A program made the translations under genes and the position numbers. This document shows, in pieces, positions 1 through 9,154 of a stretch of DNA of 64,000 nucleotides. The DNA is from Ktedonobacter sp. SOSP1-85 (GTDB taxonomy: Bacteria; Chloroflexota; Ktedonobacteria; Ktedonobacterales; Ktedonobacteraceae), in contig NZ_BNJI01000002.1 of assembly GCF_016587415.1 (NCBI RefSeq), forward strand, positions 248,001 through 312,000, in the 5' to 3' direction. Under the pieces are notes generated by a model. It saw nothing but the letters and a program-made list of their open reading frames with translations, was not told the origin of the DNA and made no database searches. Within the stretch, counting starts at the first letter, position 1. Every line of letters starts with the position of its first letter.

Positions 1-260
1 GGATCGCAGAAAACGAGCTGGCCGGGTTTGAGTCGAGTAGCGTCGGGACCGATTTTTTCTACGAGACCAACAGCGCCACAACCGGGAGCGAGTGGCAGCA
101 ATAAGGGATAGTGCCTTTGTCCGGTAAAGACTTCCTGTGCATAGGCCAGGACTGGAGCAGCCAGTACGCGAACAAGGACTTCGCCTGCACCCGGCACCGG
201 TTCAGGAATATCTTCAATGGTAAGAGGTTGACCGATGGTTTTGAGAATTGCGGCTTTCAT
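1..260 (-). CDS. MDR-family (zinc-type alcohol dehydrogenase-like) oxidoreductase, N-terminal part
   Basis: The frame opens with ATG at 260 on the minus strand and runs off the window edge, giving about 86 residues. It starts MKAAILKTIGQPLTIEDIPE, followed by a GroES-like fold pattern (PGAGEVLVRV) and a glycine-rich segment PGCGAVGLVEKIG, as in medium-chain dehydrogenases/reductases. The usual catalytic-zinc Cys and the His of the PGHE motif are not present (the segment reads PGCG), so a zinc-independent or divergent MDR enzyme is possible. It is divergent from the XRE/MmyB-type regulator at 407, an arrangement typical of a regulator and its target oxidoreductase gene; this regulation is inferred. 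The Rossmann half lies outside the window, so the substrate cannot be judged. Confidence 0.8.
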   Translation of the reverse strand, partial: MKAAILKTIGQPLTIEDIPEPVPGAGEVLVRVLAAPVLAYAQEVFTGQRHYPLLLPLAPGCGAVGLVEKIGPDATRLKPGQLVFCD

Positions 261-310
261 ATAACATGTCCTTTCTGGATTTGCAAACTTGACATTGCTG
301 CCCTTATGCG

Positions 311-338
311 GGCATGCTAATTCTGGTAGTAGCATGCC
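311..338. promoter_or_regulatory. Candidate operator in the divergent promoter region
   Basis: A 9-bp inverted repeat, GGCATGCTA (311-319) and TAGCATGCC (330-338), sits between the divergent oxidoreductase and XRE/MmyB genes. A second inverted pair, CTGGTAG (323-329) and CTACCAG (354-360), overlaps it. A TTGACA hexamer is at 289-294. These are plausible binding sites for the adjacent regulator, but no clear -10 element was matched and no binding is demonstrated. Confidence 0.4.
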
Positions 339-406
339 ACAGGTCCTGAGGCGCTACCAGAGCGTACTGATACTGGTATTGTTACCACCAGGGAAGGGAG
401 CGCAAG

Positions 407-1366
407 ATGACAAAGAACAACGAGCAACGTGGAGAACTGGCAACCTTCTTACGCACGCGCAGGGCCAGGCTGTCACCAACAGACGTGGGATTGCCACGCA
501 CGGCACGCCGCAAGACGGTGGGATTGAGACGAGAAGAAGTAGCACAACTTGCCGGTGTCGGGGTCACCTGGTATACCTGGCTGGAACAGGGGAGAGAGAT
601 CAACGTCTCCGTCCAGGTCCTCGATAGTCTGGCACAAACCTTACGGCTTTCTGCGGAGGAGAAAGCACATCTGTTTCTTCTGGCAGGTCAAGTACCACTT
701 CAGCATCCTGCACCTCAGCAGGAACAGGTCAGTCCTTTCTTGCAGAAGTTGCTTGAGCACCAGAGAAGTAGCCCAGCCTATATTATGGGCCGGAGATGGG
801 ATGTGCTGGCCTGGAATCGTGCGGCGTGCCAGGTTATCACAAACTTTGCAGCACTGCCAGTAGAGGAGCGCAATATCATGCGTTTCATCTTCACCTATGA
901 GGAATCTCGCCATCGTTTCGTGGATTGGGAAGCAATGGCGCAACGGATTCTGGCACAGTTCCGCGCGAGTAGCAGCCACTATCGCGATGATGAACAGTTG
1001 GGTGCACTGATTACAGATCTGCAGCATTGCAGTCCAGAATTTGCGTGCTGGTGGCCGCGTCATGAGGTGCAAGGGAGACAAGCTGGACAGAAGAAACTTC
1101 TTCATCCTCAAGCAGGTTTGCTTGAACTCGACCATAGTACTTTTCAGATCGATGGCTCTCCAGGGTTGAAAATGGTGATCTATCTTCCAGCAAATGAGGA
1201 AACTGCCAAGAAACTCGAACAGCTCTATAAAGACACCAGTATGGTCGGCGAAAGGATTGCTCCTTCCGCCGCCAATCCAGAACCGGGCATGATCGTTTCC
1301 CATCACCCGGCTCCTCAGTGTATGGTCACTTGTGATGGATACCAGCCGCTTTCTGTTTGGCAATGA
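407..1366 (+). CDS. XRE-family regulator with MmyB-like ligand-binding domain, C-terminus altered by intron insertion
   Basis: The N-terminal ~70 residues are a helix-turn-helix of the type RREEVAQLAGVGVTWYTWLE followed by QGREINVSVQVLDSLA, and residues ~105-280 match the MmyB-like ligand-binding domain (VLAWNRAACQ near 130). GGGAG precedes the ATG at a good distance. The gene is invaded in antisense at nucleotide 1238/1239 by a group II intron, whose GTGCG 5' end lies at 6117. Joining 1238 to 6118 gives ...KDTIVI followed by TGA at 6126-6128, so the original protein lost only its last three residues. The present frame instead reads about 43 codons through the complement of intron domains VI and V and the end of the intron ORF, stopping at 1364-1366. 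Because the intron is antisense to the gene, splicing cannot repair the regulator mRNA. Function is probably retained, since the added tail follows the folded domain. Confidence 0.85.
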   Translation: MTKNNEQRGELATFLRTRRARLSPTDVGLPRTARRKTVGLRREEVAQLAGVGVTWYTWLEQGREINVSVQVLDSLAQTLRLSAEEKAHLFLLAGQVPLQHPAPQQEQVSPFLQKLLEHQRSSPAYIMGRRWDVLAWNRAACQVITNFAALPVEERNIMRFIFTYEESRHRFVDWEAMAQRILAQFRASSSHYRDDEQLGALITDLQHCSPEFACWWPRHEVQGRQAGQKKLLHPQAGLLELDHSTFQIDGSPGLKMVIYLPANEETAKKLEQLYKDTSMVGERIAPSAANPEPGMIVSHHPAPQCMVTCDGYQPLSVWQ

Positions 1367-4300
1367 TCGCCAAATCTTCAGCGGTTTTTTCATCGTGGCA
1401 ATGACGGTGATAGACCCATTTGTTGCCCCTATTGTCCTTTCCTCCAAGAACGGTGGGGACAATGTGATCGACTTCGAGCAGATCACCATCGCGAAAGTAG
1501 AGTCCACATCGTGGGCATTGCCCCTTTTGTATTTGGAGGAGCTTTGCCTTTTCGTTGTTCACGAGTGGATGCTGTTTGAGCCGTTTGACCCAGTAAAGCA
1601 GGTTGCCGTCATATGGGCTTGAGGTTCCTTTTACCAAGACATAGTTTTGATGGTGGGTGTCCACATGGCTCACCACATACATTGGTTTGCGGTTTCCTTC
1701 CTCATCCCTGAAGTACGTTCCGAAGCGGTTTCGTTCTTCAACTCTGATGAAGTACTTTTCTCTGACCCATTGCTTGCTTTTCTTCGGGTGTCGTGTGTTT
1801 CCCCATCGCTTGAGTTGAAGAAAGGTGATATGATCGCAGGTATTGAATGCCTCCGTGCATATCACCCAATGGTGGTAGAGACACCACCCTCGAATGATGG
1901 GATTGAGGTCACGGATGACTCGCTCTTGTGGAGCGTTTCTTTGTTTCCTCAACACTTGCCCAATCTGTTGCGTATGGCGTTTGATGGATTCCTTACTGGG
2001 TTTGATGACCGTTTTGAAGCCCAATGGCTTTCCATGAGTACTTTTTCCAGTGTGGGTTTTGCCCACCGCAAATTGTCTGATGGTGTAGCCAAGAAAATCA
2101 AAGCCTACACTTCCTTCGTGAGGAGTAAGTGTATGGGTGATTTTCGTTTTCTTTGGGCTTAACCAGAGTCCCATACCTTTGAGCCATTCAGTCACGAGCG
2201 TTGCTGCTTTTTGTAGCTCCTCTTTGATGGGATGAAGCACCACAAAATCATCAGCATATCGTATCATGATGGGTTTACCACCTTGATACTTTGCCTCTCT
2301 GGTTGCCGTCTCCATTCCATGTAAAGCTACATTCATGAGTAAGGGCGATATGACGCCACCCTGCGGCGTTCCGCTCTCGGTTGGACTGAAATCCAATCCT
2401 TCCATGACTCCTGCCTCGAGCCATCCTTTGATCAGATGATTCAGTTGAGGAAATGCATGGAGTTTCTCTAGTAACGCGTCGTGGGAGATGTTGTCGAAAC
2501 AGCCCTTTATGTCGGCATCAAGGACAAATTTCGGTTTGCCTTTGATAGCCAGGAAGATTGCTCCGATGGCATCATGGCATGATCGCCCTGGTCGGAAGCC
2601 GTAACTATTCGATTCAAACACTGCTTCCCAGGCTGGCTCCAATGCCAGCTTGACCAGTGCTTGTTTCGAGCGCTCCATCATGACGGGAATGCCTAATGGC
2701 CTCCGCTCGTTTGGTTTGCCTGGCTTAGGTATCCAGACGCGCCGCACAGGTAATGGTCTTTTGTTGTGTTTCCAGTGCTTGGGGTGGATTTGTTGGGCCA
2801 GGGCGAAGCGTTCTTGAGGAGGGACCGATTTGACTCCATCCACTCCTGCCGTTTTCTTGCCCTGGTTGTCCTGTGTCACCCGTCGTACTGCCAACAATCG
2901 GGCAGCTTCCGATTTCATCAAGAGCTTTTGCAGTTTTTCTACTTTTCGCGTATTCCCACTCTGTTTGGCTCGATAGGTAGGGTAGGCCGCTGGCGAGGTA
3001 TTGTTAACCAATCCTTTTCCCTCGGCCTCCCTCAGAACCGGACTTGATACTTTTGCATCATCCGGCTCGCCAGTGATTTATGTCCTGATATTCTGTCCGA
3101 CAGGTCTTCCGGCATGGATAGCCCTGTGACAGTCTTGGCAGACGACAAGCGTCTTTCTATGCCTCGCTGCCATACGCTTTGCCCAGGTTGGCTTTTCGGC
3201 TTTTCCTTTCATGTTCAGGTCGGCGAGCTTGCGAATGTGATGAACTTCGATGTTCTCTCTTGATCCGCAAAGTTCGCATTTCTCCGCAAGAAGTCGTTTC
3301 AGTACTTCATTGCGTTGATTTCTAAACACCAGGAAGGGCTGATCGATGAGAATGGCTGCGTTTTGCCATCGCAATGGTATCCCACCAAAGCGCGCTACAA
3401 GCGGCTTTTTCCCTTCTCGCGGAACAATGACTTCTAGGCATTTCATGGTTCCATGTGGAGTTTTCGTCGTGGTTTGGTATTTCCTCACCACGTCGATCAC
3501 TTTCTCTTTGTGCTTGCTCGCCAATGTTTTGAGCAGCGATTCCTTCATGATCCAGTGAAGTTTCCAGAATTGGGGAATGTTCTGGGCCAGCAGGTAGTAC
3601 TGCACAATTCCGCGATATTCCAACTGGTATCGGCTCATGATTGTGAAATCATCATCATTTCTGAGCTCGGGACGATGAGTAGGCTTCCCGTGTTTCATGT
3701 AGATGCTGCATTTCTTCTCGATGACCGTTGTGGGAGCGCGTAACACAATACGTCCGTTCACCGAGCGGTGTCCGAGTCGATCATGTTTGGTATTTTCATG
3801 CTGCGTTGCAATCTCATACCCAAGAAAACGCGCTACCTCTGTATGTGCATGGGTAATGAGGGTCTTTTCCTGGGACAGTTCCAATTTGAGATGATCGCGT
3901 AGGAACTCTCCGAGTTGGCGCTTGATGTCTTCTGCTTCTTCCCTTGGTCCAGCAAATCCAAGCAATGTGTCATCCGCATATCGCACATAGCGGAGTCGCC
4001 TGTAATCGGGGTCGTAGGGATCACGACGTGGCAGTTTTTGCATCTGTTTGAACAGTGTTTTCGCCTGCTGTTTGTTTCCCTTTTTCCTTACCCGATACGA
4101 GCGCGTTTGGAGCGCGTCGTAGGAAGGATTGGTTTTCCTCATGTCCCCTTTGGTGTAAGCTGGAATGAGGGCTTGCTCGACATATTTGTCCAATTTGTCC
4201 AAATAGATATTGCTGAGTATTGGTGACACCACGCCGCCTTGTGGGCTTCCGCTCAGGGTTTCGTGATAGCGCCAATCCTCTAAATATCCAGCTTGGAGCA

Positions 4301-5465
4301 AATTCCGTATGAGTCGGAGAAACCGGTTGTCGTGCATCTTTTCTCGCAGAATTGCCAACATGACCTCGTGGTCGAGCTGGTCAAAACATTGAGCTATGTC
4401 TCCCTCCACCAGCCATTTCGTGCCTGTCCACGTGTTCTTGACTTCGCTGAGTGCCGTATGGCATCCGCGTTGTGGTCGAAACCCATGGGAACATGGACTG
4501 AACTGTGGCTCGTAGTATGCCTCAAGAATTTGCCGAATGGCTTCCTGAAGCAATTTGTCCGTCCATGAAGGGATACCGAGCGGCCTTAATTTCCCGTTCT
4601 TCTTGGCGATGTAGGTTCGCCGGACTGGAGTCCATCGATAGCGTTCGTGGCGAAGATCGTCGATGAGATGCTTGATTTTCTCCAGTTTCATTCCGTCTAC
4701 GGTTTCTCCGTTGCTTCCTGGTGTCATGGCGCCGTCGTTGGCATACAGGCGGGCGTAGGCGCGCAGGTAAAGCGTTGGATTGTACAAGAGTCGATACACG
4801 TCCTCTAAAGGAAGTCCGCGCTTGCCTCGTTCATGGATGATATTCAGGACTGTTTCAGCATCCCGCATCTCGCTTGCTTCCCTTTCTGAATATCAAATCA
4901 CCTGTGACCCTTCGCCCTGTGCGTGACTTTCTCACGCGCCCTGATGGAGCGTGACTTCCACGACTACTATGGTCACTCCGTCACCGTGAAGCTCTCGCTT
5001 TGTAGGTGATCCCATGGTACGTCACTGAGATACGTGGTAGTGCAACGTAGGTGGCCTGTTCGTTTCCTTCAATGACATCATTTGCCATCGTTCTCTGCTC
5101 TCAAGGGTGCAACACACACGCATCTAATGTATTGCAGAGCGAGATACCGTTCTTAGACGCTCTAGCGGCAGAGTCAAAAGCTCTCTGGAAACTGGGCTTT
5201 AAGCAGTTTAGCCTTCACCATATTGCACAGGTCTTGCAGTACCACAACCGCAGCGTCTCGGTTGCCCACCGCTTTACGAGTATGCTATTTTCCCCTCGGC
5301 CTTTCGGTTTCAGGTAAGCTCGTTGACCTTCGGCACATCCCTTGAGGTGCCACCTGGCTATGCCAAGGATATCTCAGTGCGCCTCATGGCGCACATGCGC
5401 TTTTGAATGCGGAAACAATACTGTTCTAGCTTACGCCAGGGGATCTTGCTCCAAGCCACGCTCAT
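1326..5465 (-). CDS. ltrA: Group II intron reverse transcriptase/maturase of intron 1, split by intron 2
   Basis: The coding sequence is in two parts. Exon 1 starts at ATG 5465 and runs to 5395, encoding MSVAWSKIPWRKLEQYCFR and the start of the next segment. Exon 2 runs from 2976 to the stop at 1326. Joining them gives a continuous 573-residue protein with the normal N-terminal pattern QKRI-YRA. Domains: reverse transcriptase with catalytic YADD (MIRYADDFVVLH), maturase domain X, and a C-terminal HNH endonuclease (CPRCG ... VDHIVP ... HRHCHDEKT). It should promote splicing and homing of intron 1. An apparent start at 3011 (MVNNTSPAAYPT...) is false: those residues are translated from the end of the inner intron. 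The enzyme is made at full length only if intron 2 is first spliced out. Confidence 0.88.
2977..5394 (-). mobile_element. Inner group II intron (intron 2) nested in the RT gene of intron 1
   Basis: Complete 2418-bp minus-strand group II intron. It begins GTGCGCC at 5394 and has a 34-nt domain V (GAGCCGGATG...CCGGTTC) at 3068-3035. Domain VI pairs GGGAGGCCG with CGGCCT-A-CCC, leaving a bulged A at 2983, and the intron ends CCCTAC at 2977. Removal joins CGC-AT to C-TAT-CGA and restores the codons for R-I-Y-R in the intron 1 reverse transcriptase. Both introns lie in the same orientation, so intron 2 can splice from the intron 1 transcript. The region 4869-5394 holds its 5' domains I-III. Confidence 0.92.
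3078..4868 (-). CDS. ltrA: Group II intron reverse transcriptase/maturase of intron 2
   Basis: A 596-residue intron-encoded protein starting MRDAETVLNIIHERG. The reverse transcriptase region includes GIPSWTDKLLQEAIR, the SPQGGVVSP block and the catalytic motif VRYADD. Maturase domain X follows, and the C-terminus carries an HNH-like segment (CELCG ... VHHIRKL ... CQDCHRAIH). The stop codon is nine bases from domain V, so the ORF occupies domain IV. The protein is intact and differs clearly in sequence from the outer intron's RT, so the two introns belong to different lineages rather than being copies of one element. Expected roles are splicing and target-primed insertion. Confidence 0.93.
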   Translation of the reverse strand: MRDAETVLNIIHERGKRGLPLEDVYRLLYNPTLYLRAYARLYANDGAMTPGSNGETVDGMKLEKIKHLIDDLRHERYRWTPVRRTYIAKKNGKLRPLGIPSWTDKLLQEAIRQILEAYYEPQFSPCSHGFRPQRGCHTALSEVKNTWTGTKWLVEGDIAQCFDQLDHEVMLAILREKMHDNRFLRLIRNLLQAGYLEDWRYHETLSGSPQGGVVSPILSNIYLDKLDKYVEQALIPAYTKGDMRKTNPSYDALQTRSYRVRKKGNKQQAKTLFKQMQKLPRRDPYDPDYRRLRYVRYADDTLLGFAGPREEAEDIKRQLGEFLRDHLKLELSQEKTLITHAHTEVARFLGYEIATQHENTKHDRLGHRSVNGRIVLRAPTTVIEKKCSIYMKHGKPTHRPELRNDDDFTIMSRYQLEYRGIVQYYLLAQNIPQFWKLHWIMKESLLKTLASKHKEKVIDVVRKYQTTTKTPHGTMKCLEVIVPREGKKPLVARFGGIPLRWQNAAILIDQPFLVFRNQRNEVLKRLLAEKCELCGSRENIEVHHIRKLADLNMKGKAEKPTWAKRMAARHRKTLVVCQDCHRAIHAGRPVGQNIRT

Positions 5466-6175
5466 CTCATCAGTTTCCTGAGTTGATGACGTTTTCCTCT
5501 CTCTCATTCTACTCATCTCTCTATCCTCCATACAGCAGGGTCTACGTCAGCCTATCCTCCCCATTACAGAGAGGCATTCGCTTCTTAGACCATCTCTCCC
5601 TGTGTGACATTGGTTGGAACCTACTTGACGTATCGACCATCGTCAAGAGTACAACACAGGGTTACTCCGTTCAGATCTGTTGTTGTCCGCTGTTGTAGGT
5701 GGGTACTATCCACCGTGTGCCGTTCATCATGGGGTAGGACGATGACGAAATCGTCCTACGACGTTCCATGGGGTTCATGGAGAAGGCACAAGTACCATTT
5801 TGGTCAAGCCTGTCATTCCGCGTAGGCTTGTTCATCATGACGATGGGTCAGTCATACCTTCAATTCACTCCCTGGTGAGAGAGCATTTCACCATGACAGC
5901 ACGTTACAGGCTTCTACTGCCTCGGACTTGCAGCTTTCTCGCCTCACATCCCGCTTCGTGGATTGATGTCCAGTCGCTACCACGGGGATGTCACTTTCTG
6001 GTGCCCATACACCAGGTGAGGCTTTGCACCTCACACCAACAGATCAGTTGTGTTGCAGTTCATCTGCAACCAGTCCATCCTCATGCATTCGCATGTTTCG
6101 GACTAACAGGATCGCACTCGTCATATGATGCTTGAAAGGGGTGCGCAGTCGAATTGGGCAAAAAAGCCCTGAGAC

Positions 6176-6676
6176 TTGAAAATGGCAAAGAATCTGGGTA
6201 CGATTGATGCATCTTCGGCCATTCGCTGGGAGGAGATTGTCGTTGTCTGGTACAGAGTGAGAACAAGTAGGCACAGGCAGTATAGAGGTGCTCACCCTTA
6301 CATTCTCCAGCGGGGAGACGGCAGCCGATTTCAGCTCGGTAGCATCTCGACAAATCAAGAGCTGAAACACAGGATTGAGCAGGAGACAGCACGCCTACTC
6401 TTTCCAGAAGCACTGGTCACTTACCAACAAGGGCATCAGCTTTCCTTTGGCCCATTCACTCTCGACCAGTCAGGCCTCACTCGCAAAAGAAAATCGCTGC
6501 CCTGGAACGAGGTTGCAATGTTCCAGTTCGCCAATGGTTCTCTCTTGATCAAAAAGCAGGGTCGCTTCTTCGCCTGGGCCGACGTTAGTTATGAGGCTAT
6601 TCCCAATCTGCACATCTTTCAGCGGCTTTCTGCCATGATCCTGGGCAGATCATCTGAGGAAAGTGACATCTCCTGA
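6176..6676 (+). pseudogene. C-terminal fragment of a DUF6585-type protein
   Basis: This 166-codon frame resembles the C-terminal part of DUF6585 proteins that are common in Ktedonobacteria: IRWEEIVVVWYRV, then a second beta-rich repeat GHQLSFGPFTLDQSGLTRK, LPWNEV and IPNLHIFQRL. The family normally has a longer N-terminal region, which is absent; an in-frame stop lies at 6170-6172 and the first codon would be TTG (an ATG follows at 6182). The fragment begins just after the end of the interrupted XRE/MmyB gene. It is probably a truncated remnant, though a short functional version cannot be excluded. Its role is unknown. Confidence 0.6.
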
Positions 6677-7009
6677 TGAGCAATGAGCTGGAGAAAAATA
6701 CTGTACCTCGAAGTAATTCCTGGCCAAATTGGTCACCCAGATAATGTTCGCCTATGTACTTCAAGTTAGGTCTAGCCTTGATCGCCATTATTGTGCTTCC
6801 ATTGTTCAGAGACCCATATCCTGGCCACGAGTTCTTTGTGCTCCTTTATTGCCTGATCCTGGGAAACCCTCTTCGGAAACTGCGAACCGGAGGTTAGTAT
6901 ATATGTCATTTTGGCCAGCATTCTGTCGCTCTCTGCACTGTTGCAAAAGCGAGCGTCGGCCGGAACCGCTGCATCTGGCGATTGTGACCTCTCATCGAGT
7001 ATCAGGTGC

Positions 7010-7720
7010 TCATCTCTTTGTTTCTCGTTCCTCAATAGCTTGCATGAGAACATGCATGGTTGACTGAAGCATTGCGCTGTCAAAAGCGAAGGTTGCCCCA
7101 ACTGCTGCAAACAACTCTGGAACGATTTTTGTGGCTCCGAGCGCAAGCGCAGAGCGATACTGCTGCATGGCTGCGTGTGGATCTCGTCGATAGTTGCTCC
7201 AGACTTGCAGTGCCCCAAGTGCTGCGATGGCGTACTCGATAAAGTAGAAAGGAAAGCAGTAGATATGCTCAACCTGCTGCCATTCTGCTCGGAGGGCATC
7301 ATCCAAGCCGCTCCAATCGATCCAGGGAAGATAGCGCTTTGATACCTCGGTCCATATCTGATCACATACCCGTGGGTCCATTGCCTGGGAGGGATGGTCG
7401 TACACCCAGTGTTGAAATGCATCAATCCGGGCACTATTTGGGAGCCAGTGCATCGCGGTTCTTTCCAGTCGCCGCACACAGAGATGGTCTTCCTCCCTCT
7501 GACTGCACAGCCCTGCCTCGTGCAGATGCATAAGTCCTATGAATTCCATACTGGTTGATGCCACCTCCATAAATTCGAGCGGAAGAAAGCCCTCCTTGCG
7601 TTGATGAAGATAAGGAAGTTGACGCATCTCGAACTCGTGAAAGGCATGCCCTGCCTCGTGCAAGAGCACAAAGACATCGCGAACCGATCCCCCCAGATTC
7701 GCAAAGAGGAACGCTCGTCG
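7010..7720 (-). pseudogene. C-terminal half of an M3-family oligoendopeptidase, fused to transposase sequence
   Basis: The sequence contains the M3 metallopeptidase active site HEAGHAFH, preceded by FLFANLGGSVRDVFVLL and followed by LEFMEVASTSMEF and YFIEYAIAALGALQVW. It ends at a natural C-terminus (ALGATKIVPELF...). The N-terminal half expected in an enzyme of about 560 residues is missing. Upstream of about 7720 the same open frame continues into the tail of a transposase, giving a 282-codon chimeric ORF. Such a protein has the zinc site but lacks most of the peptidase fold, so it is most likely inactive. The gap 6677-7009 downstream shows no recognisable gene. Confidence 0.75.
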
Positions 7721-8070
7721 GCTGGCTTGGGCCTCGCGTTTGCCCGCACTCTGTGCCCATTGCTTGAGCCTGGCGAGCCGTTGCTCCAAGCGGGTTCGTC
7801 GTTTCGCCACCTCCGAATTTTCCACCGCCACTTTGGCAAACCTGTAGTTGGTGTCCAATCCAGAGGCAAAAGATAATCTTTGATGACATTTTCCTGAGCA
7901 GGCCAGCGATGAATGTAAGTCTGGGCAAGCTCGATGGCATCGATGTCCTTAGTCTTTTCTGTGGTCACAAGTGACATCGCCTTCGCTTCTCTCGTTTCCA
8001 TCATTCCTGTCTTTCCTGTTGCAGGAGCCGACAATAGGCCTGATCTGTTTGTTCCTCGACGAGAGTCAGT
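7720..8070 (-). pseudogene. Transposase C-terminal remnant, frameshifted
   Basis: In one minus frame the sequence reads DIDAIELAQTYIHRWPAQEN and then VIKDYLLPL, typical of the last part of a DDE transposase. It continues in another frame as DTNYRFAKVAVENSEVAKRR and a lysine/arginine-rich coiled stretch. The change of frame near 7860 marks it as decayed. It abuts the M3 peptidase fragment without a stop. IS ends could not be defined. The family could not be named from this fragment. Confidence 0.65.
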
Positions 8071-8077
8071 TCAGGCT

Positions 8078-8128
8078 CATGAGTATGAACGGGCCTTCGC
8101 GTTGTTTTCCGGTCCGTTCATACTCATG
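8078..8128. repeat. 15-bp perfect inverted repeat
   Basis: The arms CATGAGTATGAACGG (8078-8092) and its complement (8114-8128) are separated by 21 bases. It lies between the transposase remnant and the stop of the DUF998 gene. It could be a terminator-like hairpin or an IS scar; no T-run follows on either strand. Confidence 0.55.
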
Positions 8129-8184
8129 GGCCAATTCTGACAGAACCCCAGGACAAGCCTCTCCCTGAGTTCTGACAGACCCAT

Positions 8185-8865
8185 TTATTCGACAGACACG
8201 CGTGGGACTGATCTGCTCATCAGGCGAATCGCCAGCAGAGCGATCCAAATGCCGCCGCCAATGATGCCAATCCGTTCAATGAGTCCTGTTGGTCCCCCGT
8301 CTAACAATTTGGCGGTGAGGACGAAGGCGACATCAGAGGCGGCGACCAGCAGACCAGTGGCAACCGAATACCAGGACCAGCCGCGCCTCTCGAGCGCCGC
8401 ATCGCGCCGTGCCAGCACGAAGCAAGCCGCAATCAGCGAAGTGAACTGAAGCTGACCAAAGAGGATATGAATGGCTCCGTGAATGGTTAGCGCGCTCGAC
8501 GCTCCTGGTGGGTAACCTAGCGCCGGGTCGGGAAGGATAGGCCCGGTGACGATGAAGGTGAGGCCATAGATGCCGAGCAGTATGGGTCCCCAGGTGGAAC
8601 CACGTCCGGTGCGCAGGAGCAGCCTCATCCCGATGGCAAAAGCGAGCAGGAGCGCTCCGGTGACGATGTAGTTGGTGATTTGTATCCACCCACCATCCCC
8701 CAGTTCGAGGTTGCTGTCAGGGACTATCCAGGCGTTGTAGCCAGGGCGTATGGCCCCAAGGATGAGAATGACAACACTGTTGAGCAGCGGAGCAATGACA
8801 CCGCAAGCCAGCAGCAGTCTCATCGCCGCTGACTGCTCTCCAGCGCTTTGTGCTGAGGTTTCCAT
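8185..8865 (-). CDS. DUF998-family integral membrane protein
   Basis: A 226-residue protein using the ATG at 8865, chosen because AAAGGAG lies just upstream (the frame is open to 8901). Six hydrophobic segments are visible, for example LLLACGVIAPLLNSVVILIL, IVTGALLLAFAIGM, LLGIYGLTFIVTGPI and IGIIGGGIWIALLAI. The pattern with a PDPALGYPPG loop after the third segment fits DUF998 proteins, which have no established activity. It is followed by decayed IS sequence and is transcribed alone. The gap 8902-9154 upstream contains only a possible transporter-tail remnant, annotated separately. Confidence 0.75.
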   Translation of the reverse strand: METSAQSAGEQSAAMRLLLACGVIAPLLNSVVILILGAIRPGYNAWIVPDSNLELGDGGWIQITNYIVTGALLLAFAIGMRLLLRTGRGSTWGPILLGIYGLTFIVTGPILPDPALGYPPGASSALTIHGAIHILFGQLQFTSLIAACFVLARRDAALERRGWSWYSVATGLLVAASDVAFVLTAKLLDGGPTGLIERIGIIGGGIWIALLAIRLMSRSVPRVSVE

Positions 8866-9063
8866 GTGTTTTTCTCCTTTGACGTAAGATGAGGGAATCA
8901 TGATCGTGTGTTCCTTTCATGATTGCTTTGGTGAACAGGCTCCTCCTGTGAAAGTCGTGATCAGGGGAAAGCCAGGCCGACTTCCGAAAGAGGTGGGCAC
9001 AAGACGTAACCACACGTTGGTTCCATACGCGTCCACGCTGCGTGTGAGAAAGCTCAACATGCG

Positions 9064-9154
9064 TCAAGCATTTCCGAAAATGCAGGCAGCAGCAAAGACC
9101 AGCACTCCTCCACCAACCACTTGCAGTGCCGAAGAGTCATGGAAGAAATCGGCG
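9064..9154 (-). pseudogene. Possible last transmembrane helix of an EamA/DMT-type transporter
   Basis: In a minus frame directly after the methyltransferase stop the sequence reads SALQVVGGGVLVFAAACIF and then GNA and a stop. This resembles the final helix of EamA permeases (LQVVGG..L.FAG). Only about 30 codons are present and no start is visible, so it is at best a deletion scar. Confidence 0.3.

Larger units (their letters stand above)
1239..6117 (-). mobile_element. Outer group II intron (intron 1), interrupted by intron 2
   Basis: Minus-strand group II intron. The 5' end is GTGCG at 6117-6113. A 34-nt domain V (GAGCCGGG...CCCGGTTC) is at 1313-1280. Domain VI is a paired stem with a bulged A at 1245, and the intron ends in AC at 1239, six bases after the bulge, which is the normal branch-point geometry. 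Deleting 1239-6117 restores the reading frame of the XRE/MmyB gene to its stop codon at 6126-6128, which supports both ends. Without the inner intron the element is 2461 bp, the usual length for an ORF-bearing bacterial intron. It encodes a reverse transcriptase/maturase with an HNH domain. The region 5466-6117 holds its 5' domains. Confidence 0.88.

Noticed and set aside
2977..3011. Start of the outer RT at ATG 3011
   Set aside because: The first ten residues come from domain VI of the inner intron; the true N-terminus is at 5465-5395 and matches the RT family.
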